Below, piece by piece: positions 26,264-34,402 of a DNA stretch of 64,000 nucleotides. Position numbers and translations under genes: made by a program. Position 1 is the first letter of the stretch. The number at the start of each line of letters is the position of its first letter. The notes under the pieces are model-generated. The model ran no database searches, had not been told where the DNA came from, and was given only the letters and a program-made list of their open reading frames with translations. This stretch comes from Butyrivibrio sp. MB2005 (GTDB lineage Bacteria; Bacillota; Clostridia; Lachnospirales; Lachnospiraceae): the NCBI RefSeq assembly GCF_000424285.1, contig NZ_AUJP01000017.1, positions 1 through 64,000 of the forward strand. Reading direction: 5' to 3'.

Positions 26264-27973
26264 TCAGGCATCTTCGTTGGTAATACGAAGTACTTCATAG
26301 GGTGTTGTAATTCCCTGCTTAACCAGCTTAATTGCTGCTTCCTTCAAAGAAGTAAATCCTTCCGGTGATCTGTGCAGAGCATCTTCAATTGCTCTTCTTC
26401 CTGCATTTTGATAGATAAGTTCTCTGATCTCCGGATTAACCATCATGATTTCAAATACCGCGATACGTCCTGCATATCCGGTATTAAAACAATGTTGGCA
26501 TCCTTTTCCAATCTTGAATTTCATGCCAGGTTCCATTTCAATGCCCAGTCTTGAAAGTTCATCTCTTGTAGGCTCATACTCCTCACCGCAGTAAGGGCAG
26601 ATTCTTCTTACAAGTCTCTGTGATATAACACCTCTTAGTGTTGCAGAAACAAGGTACGGCTCAACTCCGATATCCTCAAGTCTGTCGATGGCTCCAACTG
26701 CATCGTTAGTATGGATGGTACTCATAACGAAACGTCCTGTAAGAGCTGCTCTCATTGCTATCTCAGCTGTTTCACCATCACGAATCTCACCGATTGATAC
26801 AATATCCGGATCCTGTCTGAGGATTGCCCTAAGACCGGATGCAAAGGTCATGTTTATCTTAGGGTTTATCTGTACCTGGTTTAGACCTTCGAGATTATAC
26901 TCAACCGGGTCTTCCAGAGTAACAAGGTTTACATCTCTTGTATTAAGCTCATTCAGCATTGCATACATGGTTGTGGTTTTACCTGATCCTGTAGGTCCAA
27001 CCAGAAGCATTACGCCGTTTCTATAGTGGATGAGCTTTTCATATTTCTCCATATCCTCCGGACTAAGGCCAAGCATTTCTTTATCAATACTGGTATTGGT
27101 CTTATCCAGAAGTCTGCATACGATTTTTTCACCCCATGCTATGGGAAGTGTTGAAACACGCATGTCTATGCTCTTATTCATAACACTTACTGAGAATCGA
27201 CCGTCCTGAGGTACTCTCTTCTCAGCAACGTCCATTGCAGACATGGTCTTAACACGAGCAATAACCGAAGGTGTTACATCCTTCGGAACTGTGAGGATTT
27301 CTCGCATGATACCATCTATTCTCATGCGGACGTCCATATCGCCTTCTCTTGGTTCAAAATGTATATCTGAAGCCCTCTCAGCAACTGCTCGCTCAATTAT
27401 TGAGTTTACAAGTCTGATTACAGGTGCGCCTTCACCTTCGATATTGTAGGAATTCTCACTAATTACAAAATCGAAATTGCCGGGATTATCATCACCAACA
27501 GCGTTGTATTCCTTCTTATAATCAGCGATAGCCTGCCTTGCGCCCTCGTTACCATACAGAGTATTTATTGCTCTTTCTACGGCAACATGAGTCGAAATAA
27601 GAGGGACAATTTTCAAATTTGTTACTTTACGCACTTCATCCAGTGCGTAATAGTTAAGCGGATCATCCATTGCTACAAAAAGCGTATCTTCCTGCTTTTG
27701 TACAGGAACCAGATGATTCTGCTTTGCTGTATTTTTCTGAACATAGTCAGATAAGCTAAGGGGAATGTTAACCTTCGCAAGATCTACATAGTCAACATTA
27801 AGCTGTACAGCCAGGGTCTTAGCCATATCCTCCGGGGATACAATCTTATTCTTTATAAGAATCTCACCAAGCTTTTCCTTGGTTTCTCTCTGTGCATTTA
27901 GTGCTGATTCAAGATCTGCCTGCGTAATAAGACCGCGCTCTATAAGCAGATCACCGATTCTCTTCTTTATCAT
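26264..27973 (-). CDS. pilB: Type IV pilus extension ATPase PilB
   Basis: 569-residue GspE/PilB ATPase. The N-terminal MshEN/T2SSE_N domain (about 1-160) starts with IGDLLIERGLITQADLE. The ATPase core has SDIHFEPREGDMDVRMRIDG, Walker A GPTGSGKTTTM (about 328), Asp box TLEDPVEY, Walker B SIGEIRDGETAEIA and His box STIHTNDAVGAIDRL. A zinc site is formed by CPYC and CQHC (about 459-496). PilB powers pilin assembly. It is the second gene of the locus, 82 bases downstream of the pilin gene with a hairpin between them. Confidence 0.96.
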   Translation of the reverse strand: MIKKRIGDLLIERGLITQADLESALNAQRETKEKLGEILIKNKIVSPEDMAKTLAVQLNVDYVDLAKVNIPLSLSDYVQKNTAKQNHLVPVQKQEDTLFVAMDDPLNYYALDEVRKVTNLKIVPLISTHVAVERAINTLYGNEGARQAIADYKKEYNAVGDDNPGNFDFVISENSYNIEGEGAPVIRLVNSIIERAVAERASDIHFEPREGDMDVRMRIDGIMREILTVPKDVTPSVIARVKTMSAMDVAEKRVPQDGRFSVSVMNKSIDMRVSTLPIAWGEKIVCRLLDKTNTSIDKEMLGLSPEDMEKYEKLIHYRNGVMLLVGPTGSGKTTTMYAMLNELNTRDVNLVTLEDPVEYNLEGLNQVQINPKINMTFASGLRAILRQDPDIVSIGEIRDGETAEIAMRAALTGRFVMSTIHTNDAVGAIDRLEDIGVEPYLVSATLRGVISQRLVRRICPYCGEEYEPTRDELSRLGIEMEPGMKFKIGKGCQHCFNTGYAGRIAVFEIMMVNPEIRELIYQNAGRRAIEDALHRSPEGFTSLKEAAIKLVKQGITTPYEVLRITNEDA

Positions 27974-28017
27974 GCTTCCCCCTTAGTAAAAAATGTATTT
28001 CTTCTAATATAATTCTG

Positions 28018-28043
28018 CCCTCCCCATCAAATGATGAGGAGGG
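28018..28043 (-). terminator. Intercistronic hairpin between pilA and pilB
   Basis: An 11-bp stem (28018-28028 with 28033-28043; one G-U pair in the RNA) with a 4-base loop lies just after the pilin stop codon. There is no U-run after it, so it is better read as an attenuating or 3'-stabilising hairpin that allows more pilin than PilB to be made from one promoter. Confidence 0.6.
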
Positions 28044-28055
28044 ATTTATTAAATA

Positions 28056-28433
28056 TCATCCAAACGTACAAGTTACTTTTCCTTCAGAATCGCAAGAAAT
28101 CTCAGCTGATCCACCTTCACTAGGTGCTCCTGATATATCAAATCCAGTAAACGCAGGGTCTGTAATCCAACCATCAGTTTTCTGCTGAAGAGAAACCGTT
28201 TTAGTTAAGCCTGTTGTATCGCTCGTATCATCAAGATTCAAATACCCAACGGTAACTTCGGCAACAGCAGATCTTATATTAGCTGCATCAGTTGCCTCTC
28301 TTGCCTTCTCCAACTGGTTTGTAAACACAGGGATACTTACAGCAACGAGAACTGCAATAATAGCTACAACAATAAGCAGTTCGGCAAGTGTAAATCCCTC
28401 TTGACTGTTTAATCTCTTTAACATCTTTTTCAT
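28056..28433 (-). CDS. pilA: Major type IV pilin
   Basis: 125 residues. The prepilin signal is NSQEG followed by FTLAELLIVVAIIAVLVAVSIPVF, with Glu at +5 and the standard amphipathic helix continuing to EKAREATDAANIRSAVAEVT. A small globular domain with a Cys near the end (EISCDSEGKVTCTFG has two) follows. The size and first position in the locus, with a strong AAAGGAGA ribosome site, suggest it is the major subunit. It is processed by the PilD encoded at the far end of the locus. Confidence 0.92.
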   Translation of the reverse strand: MKKMLKRLNSQEGFTLAELLIVVAIIAVLVAVSIPVFTNQLEKAREATDAANIRSAVAEVTVGYLNLDDTSDTTGLTKTVSLQQKTDGWITDPAFTGFDISGAPSEGGSAEISCDSEGKVTCTFG

Positions 28434-28938
28434 AAATCACTGTCTCCTTTGTTTCATAAAAATGTGTTTGCAGTTCCGTGGCGGCTCTAATCACTCAATA
28501 CTACAGGCTGTATTGATCTGACTCAGGTCACCTTTAAATATTATTGTCTCTTAATAATCTTAATTTTACAGACATTATTCCCATAATCCTATTGAAATAA
28601 GATTATAATTATCTAAAAATTGTATAAATTTAAGCCTTTTTTAACATAAATTGATGCAATTTCCTCCAGGGCGAATCGCCGCTGAATGCGCTTGAATTTG
28701 GGCATTTTCACAAAATGCCCCCAAATACTAGAGCTCCCAAAATACTAAAACTACCTAGATACTAAAGCTCCCCAGATATCATCTGCAGCTGTTTGGAGTT
28801 AACCCATTGGCATTCTTCAAAAAATCTTGAAAGGAAGTGCGCCGATTATATCAAAGGGAAGAAATCATGAAATAAATGGCGATATAATCAGCGCTTTAAA
28901 ATGAAAGAAACTTGAATGCGCCGGGATAGCGCAAGAAA
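28434..28938 (-). promoter_or_regulatory. Long upstream region of the pilus operon
   Basis: No gene is seen. A -10-like TATAAT lies at 28603-28608 without a good -35. Other structure: a perfect 9-bp inverted repeat at 28700-28720 (gggcatttt/aaaatgccc), three imperfect direct repeats of 16-18 bases with core ATACTA at 28723-28775, and a 14-bp inverted repeat at 28839-28852/28881-28894 whose single mismatch is a G-U pair in minus-strand RNA. These may be regulator sites or a structured leader for pilA. Confidence 0.45.
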
Positions 28939-29012
28939 GATATTACCACAAATTTTCCATAAGTTTATTAAGAAACACCTATAAAATGTATTAAGAAATG
29001 ATTAATCTTTCT
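28939..29012. repeat. 74-bp intergenic repeat, copy A
   Basis: This sequence is 67/74 identical, without gaps, to positions 31190-31263 in the same orientation. It contains two TTAAGAAA words starting exactly 23 bp apart (28968 and 28991), conserved in the other copy. On the minus strand it lies after the terminator of the CvpA-like gene and upstream of the pilus operon. Confidence 0.9.
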
Positions 29013-29087
29013 GTCAAAATAATATGGTCCTTCGATCAATTGTTTATCTCATAATTTCTGAATACCTTGTCAATGTCCCGAGAATGA

Positions 29088-29118
29088 AAAAGCTCCTCGG
29101 AATGAATCCGAAGAGCCT
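29088..29118 (-). terminator. Terminator after the CvpA-like gene
   Basis: A 9-bp stem (29091-29099/29100 with 29108-29116, gctcctcgg/ccgaagagc, one G-U in the RNA) is followed by five U on the minus strand. It lies about 25 bases past the stop codon of the 29141-29905 gene. Confidence 0.8.
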
Positions 29119-29140
29119 ATAGCATTTTCCCTATTATTGC

Positions 29141-29905
29141 TTACCTTATAAAGCTTTGCTTCATAAGAAGCTGCTGTATTATATTGTTCTCATACATATA
29201 TTTAAGAATGTTGTTTTCAGTGACCATGCTCATGAAGTATTTCCCAGCGCCGGTATGCTGCACTGTTGAGACCAGCATCAGAATAACAAACATATAAAGA
29301 ATTCCCTCAGCGATTCCCCATAATAATCCGATGTTGTCAGCGGATGTTCTAAGGCGCTGCTTCATGAAGCTATTTATTATGGTGGCGGCGATGGCTAATC
29401 CTATTTTAATAAGAATATAACTGATTGCAACTGCCATAATGTAGATTGTGTATTCTACAAGAGTGTTTTTTGCTTCTTCATGGGCCTGCGCATCAAGGGA
29501 TCCATTTTCAAAATTAAAGGCGCTGCCCTGAGGATATGAATATCCCGGATCGTCTGATTCACCAAGGACATATTTTTCATATTGCTCAAGCTGTTCCTCT
29601 GTTCCAACAAAATTCTGTATGTATTGTCTGAAAGCATCCATATCCGTACTAATCAGCGTAGAATCTTCGTCGAGAACATTCATGGTTACTGTATCCACGT
29701 AGGGATTGATTTTGTCTTCAATTATTTCTCTGACCTTTGGCTGTCTTTCCAGGTTATGGGTGAAACTAAGGGCTAGCGATGGTATGAGTAAAATCATGAT
29801 AACCCAAGTGACGATTCCGTAGACCATTCCGCGGATTCCTCTTCTCATACCGCGAAATACTGAGATTATTTCAATTGTAAGAAAACTAATAGTCAAAGAG
29901 TTCAT
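29141..29905 (-). CDS. CvpA-like membrane protein
   Basis: 254 residues with an N-terminal helix, RGMRRGIRGMVYGIVTWVIMILLIPSLAL, then an extracellular region of about 100 residues, and two or three C-terminal helices (YTIYIMAVAISYILIKIGLAIAA and GLLWGIAEGILYMFVILMLVSTV). The glycine/arginine-rich first hairpin and the layout fit the CvpA (colicin V production) family as found in Firmicutes, but the similarity is weak by eye. Ribosome site GGAGA. It is followed by its own terminator and preceded by an Rpn-type gene 22 bases upstream, so the two may be co-transcribed. Confidence 0.6.
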   Translation of the reverse strand: MNSLTISFLTIEIISVFRGMRRGIRGMVYGIVTWVIMILLIPSLALSFTHNLERQPKVREIIEDKINPYVDTVTMNVLDEDSTLISTDMDAFRQYIQNFVGTEEQLEQYEKYVLGESDDPGYSYPQGSAFNFENGSLDAQAHEEAKNTLVEYTIYIMAVAISYILIKIGLAIAATIINSFMKQRLRTSADNIGLLWGIAEGILYMFVILMLVSTVQHTGAGKYFMSMVTENNILKYMYENNIIQQLLMKQSFIR

Positions 29906-29927
29906 AGATTCTCCAAAATTGCAAAAA

Positions 29928-30986
29928 TTAGTTGAGAACTTTTTCTTTCATCAACTCATCGTATATAGTCTCTGTATCATAGTCAGGAGCGTATTTTTCT
30001 GCAATAGCGCAGATTCTTGAGATATACTCCTCGTCTTCTTCAACCTCAGAAGCGATTATGTCGACAGATTTTCCTTTTTGAAGTTTCTTGCATATCAAAT
30101 CAATTTTTCCGATAATAACTCCTCTTGCTTCTCCTATCGCTAGAGCTTCTTCTCTTATTCCCTCACCCAGATTGCACATGGTGTTTACCTCCTCTTTCAT
30201 CGATTTTGTCATAGGTATGTTAAAATTTCTTTCCAATATCTCTTTCTTTTTCTGCGGCTCAGTATTTGACGATAGCAAAACATCAAGAAGTTTCAGAATT
30301 GGAACATCTCCCGCTTCTTCAGCTGATCCGAGTTTTAAAAACAAAACTGTCATCAGATCGTAGTCCTTTTCTTCTTCAACTGCATTTCCTACGAGATTTT
30401 CCTCAACCGTTCTATAACGTGTAATAGTATTCTTATATTCATCAGCAACATTCATCTGAATCCAAATAGAATATACCTTACGAATTTTCTCATAATGACT
30501 GTTTAAGAAAACCGTATTTTTCTGCGAGCTTATCATACGACTTACATAATACAAAGCTCTCTTGATAAGAGGATATGGCGTTTTTTCATTCTTTTGAGCC
30601 TCGACATTCAAAATCAGATGAACCGGTTTCTTTGAGTCCGGTACAACTGCGGAGAATTTTATATCATAGTAGACTTTTCCCTCTTTTTTTGAACTATCTT
30701 CAGTATTTTTCCCTTCAATTCTGCCATCCGGCAGCTCCTCAAAATATTGAAGTTCATCCTTATCAAGCTGATCCTGGTCAACCGCAATCTTTGATACCTG
30801 CGGCTCTCCTTCAATGCATTTATTTGCTATTTGAGATATAGAGAATTGCGCAAATTCAGGCACGCATTCCTTCATGATCCAAGCAAGAACCAGTTTGTTT
30901 GACAATAATCTTTTTACACATTCATCATACTGAGTTTCCTTATTAGTAATATCTATAGTGTCTGCTATATCCGTTTGTGCCATCAT
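29928..30986 (-). CDS. Rpn-family nuclease / PD-(D/E)XK 'transposase'
   Basis: 352 residues of the Rpn recombination-promoting nuclease (Transposase_31/PDDEXK) type, abundant in Butyrivibrio and relatives. The PD-(D/E)XK core is visible: YYDIKFSAVVPD (Asp) and HLILNVEAQKN (Glu-x-Gln/Lys) near the middle, then a helix with YPLIKRALYYVSRMIS, typical of the family. The C-terminal part (GEARGVIIGKIDLICKKLQKGKSVDIIASEV) is the usual regulatory tail. The start at 30986 follows AAAGGAAA; a 15-residue extension is not supported. No terminal inverted repeats were found around it, so it is a resident gene rather than an intact transposon. Confidence 0.82.
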   Translation of the reverse strand: MMAQTDIADTIDITNKETQYDECVKRLLSNKLVLAWIMKECVPEFAQFSISQIANKCIEGEPQVSKIAVDQDQLDKDELQYFEELPDGRIEGKNTEDSSKKEGKVYYDIKFSAVVPDSKKPVHLILNVEAQKNEKTPYPLIKRALYYVSRMISSQKNTVFLNSHYEKIRKVYSIWIQMNVADEYKNTITRYRTVEENLVGNAVEEEKDYDLMTVLFLKLGSAEEAGDVPILKLLDVLLSSNTEPQKKKEILERNFNIPMTKSMKEEVNTMCNLGEGIREEALAIGEARGVIIGKIDLICKKLQKGKSVDIIASEVEEDEEYISRICAIAEKYAPDYDTETIYDELMKEKVLN

Positions 30987-31171
30987 GTATTTTCCTTTCT
31001 TCATAATACGGCAAAAAAGTACCACTTTCAACGGCCATACAACCTTTGTACAGTCGTGAAAATATTTAGGTTTGATATCCTAAAATTTAAAGATTCTCTT
31101 TTTCAAATATTTCAAATGATACTGGGTATTCTTTGGTGAAATAACCGAAAATCTTATATACTACTAAAATC

Positions 31172-31183
31172 ACGTGATCACGT
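31172..31183. repeat. Perfect 12-bp palindrome with flanking arms
   Basis: ACGTGATCACGT is its own reverse complement. It is flanked by ctacta (31161-31166) and agtag (31184-31188), extending the dyad. It lies next to copy B of the 74-bp repeat, upstream of the Rpn-type gene, and is a candidate operator. Confidence 0.6.
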
Positions 31184-31189
31184 AGTAGA

Positions 31190-31263
31190 GATAATACCAC
31201 AAATTCCCCATGAGTTTATTAAGAAACATCTACAAAATGTCTTAAGAAATGATTAATCTTTCT
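31190..31263. repeat. 74-bp intergenic repeat, copy B
   Basis: This is the partner of 28939-29012 (7 mismatches in 74, no gaps). The two TTAAGAAA words start at 31219 and 31242, again 23 bp apart. On the minus strand it follows the amidase terminator and lies about 200 bases upstream of the Rpn-type gene. The rest of the 31000-31189 gap is AT-rich with no gene seen. Confidence 0.9.
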
Positions 31264-31279
31264 AACTGCATAAAATAGA

Positions 31280-31334
31280 CTCCCCGGGTATCAAAAAATG
31301 TTGTTGCATTAACATTTCCGGAATACCCAGGGAG
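31280..31334 (-). terminator. Terminator after the amidase gene
   Basis: A 12-bp outer stem (31280-31291 with 31323-31334, one G-U pair) encloses a second hairpin (aatgtt/aacatt) that is followed by U-rich sequence on the minus strand. It lies 22 bases past the stop of the amidase gene. The nested arrangement could give two alternative structures. Confidence 0.75.
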
Positions 31335-31355
31335 CCTGAACGTATTTCAGTTAAT

Positions 31356-32603
31356 TCAATTTGCAAAGAAAGCATCTATACCGTTTGCGATGCCTTGTAC
31401 CATTTGAGACTGGTAGGCTTCGGAGGCCATGTTGGCATCCTCTGTAGGATTGGACATGTAGCCCATCTCAATGATGGTGGATGGTACGTTGGCCCAGTTG
31501 ATGCCGGTCATAGTGTCTGTTTCCCAGACGTACTGCTTTTTGCAGCCTGTTGCGGCCACGAAGGAATCAAGGACACAATCGGAGAGTTTCCTTGACTGTG
31601 AATAATAAGCAGCGTTGTAGGGGTTGGATGATGTCTGGCAAATAGTCATGGCGCCATTTGTGGAAGTATCATCAGAGCCGTTGGCATGGATTCTGACGAA
31701 GGCTTCTGCGCCGTTATTATTGGCTATCTGAGCTCTGTCCACATTACTAAGGCTTACGTCGTTGGACTCTCTTGTCATTATAACTGTGTAGCCTCTTGCG
31801 ACCAGTTCATCCCTAAGCTTCAGTCCTACTGTCAGGTTGAGCTGATACTCTGTAAGGCCTGATGTCTTGCCTGAAGTTCCGCCTGTAACCTTGGCTTTCA
31901 TATTGGATGAGCCGGGGCCGTTGGGTTCCTTCTCTGACATTCCATGGGACTGGTGCCCGGGATCAATTACTACAAGATGGCCGCCTGTATGTGGCGTTGA
32001 TGTCTGAGCCTGCGCTGCATCTGCGGATGTATTCTCACTATCTGAACCGGAAATATCTGCATTACTGCTTTCAGATGATTCAGCATTCTCACTATCTGAT
32101 GCCTCTTTATCTGTGCTGTCTCCAGCAGTCGCAGAAGCATCGCTGTCAGCAGCTAACGTATTAGAAGTTCCATTTTCTACTGATGTATCTGAATTTTCAG
32201 AAGCCGCGCCATCTGTACTTTGATCACTATCAGAAGTATCCGATGAGCCTTCAGAATTCTTAGCTGAATCTGAGCCCTCAGAACCAGATGCGGACCATGA
32301 ATCAGCATCTGTATTATCTGTTTCTTCGCCATTCTGTGAAGCCTGCAGCGAATCATTTTCCGTATTCTGTGCTTCTTCTGATTCGTTCGTTGTCATATCA
32401 CTGTTTTCTGTACCTGCCTGCTCATTAGTGATACTTTCTGTATCACCTGAAGCTGCTTCCTTTGCCATTGCAACCTGTGTTTCTTCTGCCTCTTTTACAC
32501 TTGCAGGATCCTTTGTAATTGCAAAAACTGCAAGTGCCAATAGAGTTATTAAACCTACCCCGATAAGTATGTAAGGGATAGGGCTGTTCTTTCTTTTTTT
32601 CAT
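31356..32603 (-). CDS. N-acetylmuramoyl-L-alanine amidase, membrane-anchored
   Basis: About 415 residues. A basic N-terminus and one hydrophobic helix (PYILIGVGLITLLALAVFAI) give a signal anchor. A Ser/Asp/Glu/Asn-rich linker of about 150 residues follows, then an Amidase_3 domain from about 205 to the end. Zinc ligands and the catalytic Glu are visible in VVIDPGHQS (His), LTEYQLNL (Glu), RIHANGS (His) and TIIEMGYMSN (catalytic Glu). It cleaves the amide bond between MurNAc and the stem peptide. ATG at 32603 is preferred; a TTG at 32615 overlaps the upstream stop. The linker probably spans the wall. Confidence 0.92.
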   Translation of the reverse strand: MKKRKNSPIPYILIGVGLITLLALAVFAITKDPASVKEAEETQVAMAKEAASGDTESITNEQAGTENSDMTTNESEEAQNTENDSLQASQNGEETDNTDADSWSASGSEGSDSAKNSEGSSDTSDSDQSTDGAASENSDTSVENGTSNTLAADSDASATAGDSTDKEASDSENAESSESSNADISGSDSENTSADAAQAQTSTPHTGGHLVVIDPGHQSHGMSEKEPNGPGSSNMKAKVTGGTSGKTSGLTEYQLNLTVGLKLRDELVARGYTVIMTRESNDVSLSNVDRAQIANNNGAEAFVRIHANGSDDTSTNGAMTICQTSSNPYNAAYYSQSRKLSDCVLDSFVAATGCKKQYVWETDTMTGINWANVPSTIIEMGYMSNPTEDANMASEAYQSQMVQGIANGIDAFFAN

Positions 32604-32611
32604 GTCAAAAA

Positions 32612-34369
32612 TCAATCTTTCTTAGAATCTTCTACTTCTTTAATAAGATCAGCGTTGGTCTTCTCTGTATCACTCAGGATGGAATTGCTGATCTTGTCGA
32701 ATTCTTCCGGAGTATAAACACCGACATACCAGTCTTTGCTGTCAAAATAACTCTGGAGTTCTTCATCCTTGAACTTTCTGCCATATCTTGCATAAATTTC
32801 ATTGCGGGCTATTTTGAGTTCTTCTGCCGAAAACTTATCAAGCTCTGCCTTAGTATAAAGTCTTGTGGCACTGTCAGGCAGAATGTAGTCGGCGCTGTCC
32901 TCAGCATTGTCAGTTTCCGCTTCGCTGTTCACCTGAGAATTATTATGTGTATAGCCCTCCTGGATATTATCCTCATAGGTATAAACATCAACATTTGCTG
33001 AAACAATCTTATTAAACATTGTATCCAGGGTCTCGTAGCCCTTGAAGTCGTAATTATATGTACTCCACCAACCGGAATCCACTCCTGTATCTACGTTGAA
33101 ATAGTCATAGGTTGTGTCGTAGTTGCTGAGGTCAACAGAGATTGTTCCGTCAGGCATCTGCATCACATCATAAAAAGAAACATAATAGTAATATGTAACA
33201 TCGGCCTTATACTTAGCATCCTCTTCATTGATATCGATTGTGGATACAACTTCATAAACAAGATCGACAATGTTATGATAACCTGCGTATGCACCCGGTT
33301 TCTCTGTAAGGAAGTAATTACCGAGGTAGTTCGCTTCTTTTAATGTAACCTGATCTGACCAATAGGAAGCTGCGTTAGCTGTTATGATATCAAGTCCCTG
33401 CTGCTTCATCTTGGACATAATGTCATCTGAAATCTCAGAAGCAGAAGCTACATAGCTGCTTAGTCCGTCTACTGTGAAGGTTTTCTCTGTTTCGCTGGGG
33501 ATCATGCCATAATTCTCGAGGCAGTAATCCTCAAGGTTATTCCCATAATAAGTAGTAACTGTAGCCGTGATCACATCACCGTTACTGAGCTCATAATTCT
33601 TATCAAGCTGATAATCAAGGTATCCGTAAACACCATTTGTGTTACTGTTACTAATCTGTGCTGTTCCGTTAGGAGCGATTCCTGAGTAAGTAATCTCTAC
33701 GCCCTCAAAAGGATCAAATAATGTTGCTGTCTCAAGCCCTTCAACTTCACCCTCGATATCTGAGTACCTGACTTTTACGCCAAGGTATTTCTCAAAATCC
33801 TTCTTATCCTGCTCTGAAATGTTCCAAGTATAAACTACCTTGTCACCATTAGAAAGGCCTTCTGTTCTATCAAGGCTTCCATTAACGCCATCTTCAAGAA
33901 TTGATGCAGGTGTGAAGCCATATGCTGCAAGCGCTCCCTCAATATCATCAATATCTCCCACAAATGCACCAAGTTCGCCAAATTCGCCCTTGGCACTTTC
34001 GAATTCCTTCTTTGCTGCCCTGGTGAATTTTATCTTATCTTTGTAATCAGCTTCAAATTTCTCACTGTCAAAAACAGCTGAAGCCTTACCTATTGTCTCA
34101 TAACCACTGTAACTGATGGTCATGTATTTATTGAGATTGATGGTAGTCTTTCTGCCAAAAATAAAGAAGGCAGTTCCTGCACCAAGCGCCAGGATAAGTA
34201 CGCATACGCCAGCGATGATTCCAATAAGCTTACCGGTTCCACCCTTCTTTGGAACCGCCTGGACAGGTGCCTGATTCTGAACCTGAACAGGTGCCTCTAC
34301 AGCTTTGCCGCAATTGGGGCAAAACTTCGAGCCATCGGGCATCTGAGTCCCGCAATTTCCACAAAACAT
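32612..34369 (-). CDS. Zinc-ribbon membrane protein with C-terminal YARHG domain
   Basis: 585 residues. The N-terminus is a zinc ribbon (MFCGNCGTQMPDGSKFCPNC, two CxxC pairs), followed by a Pro/Gln/Val linker and one membrane helix (about 48-70). A large extracellular region with duplicated beta-sandwich-like segments follows. The C-terminus has a YARHG domain (LKIARNEIYARYGRKFKDEELQSYF). Such proteins are common in Clostridia; the function is unknown, but YARHG domains are extracellular and often near cell-wall genes, as here beside an amidase. The stop overlaps the start region of the amidase gene, so they form one operon. Confidence 0.85.
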   Translation of the reverse strand: MFCGNCGTQMPDGSKFCPNCGKAVEAPVQVQNQAPVQAVPKKGGTGKLIGIIAGVCVLILALGAGTAFFIFGRKTTINLNKYMTISYSGYETIGKASAVFDSEKFEADYKDKIKFTRAAKKEFESAKGEFGELGAFVGDIDDIEGALAAYGFTPASILEDGVNGSLDRTEGLSNGDKVVYTWNISEQDKKDFEKYLGVKVRYSDIEGEVEGLETATLFDPFEGVEITYSGIAPNGTAQISNSNTNGVYGYLDYQLDKNYELSNGDVITATVTTYYGNNLEDYCLENYGMIPSETEKTFTVDGLSSYVASASEISDDIMSKMKQQGLDIITANAASYWSDQVTLKEANYLGNYFLTEKPGAYAGYHNIVDLVYEVVSTIDINEEDAKYKADVTYYYYVSFYDVMQMPDGTISVDLSNYDTTYDYFNVDTGVDSGWWSTYNYDFKGYETLDTMFNKIVSANVDVYTYEDNIQEGYTHNNSQVNSEAETDNAEDSADYILPDSATRLYTKAELDKFSAEELKIARNEIYARYGRKFKDEELQSYFDSKDWYVGVYTPEEFDKISNSILSDTEKTNADLIKEVEDSKKD

Positions 34370-34402
34370 TTCTCTCTCCTCGCTTTCACTTCATGGATTT
34401 AT

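Noticed and set aside
28968..28998. LytTR/AgrA-type regulator site in the 74-bp repeat
   Set aside because: Spacing of direct repeats is similar, but the TTAAGAAA words do not match the known LytTR 9-bp consensus well enough to name it.
29928..30986. Intact insertion sequence
   Set aside because: Rpn-family genes are called transposases in databases, but no terminal inverted repeats or target duplications flank this gene; the 74-bp direct repeats lie too far out and include another gene.
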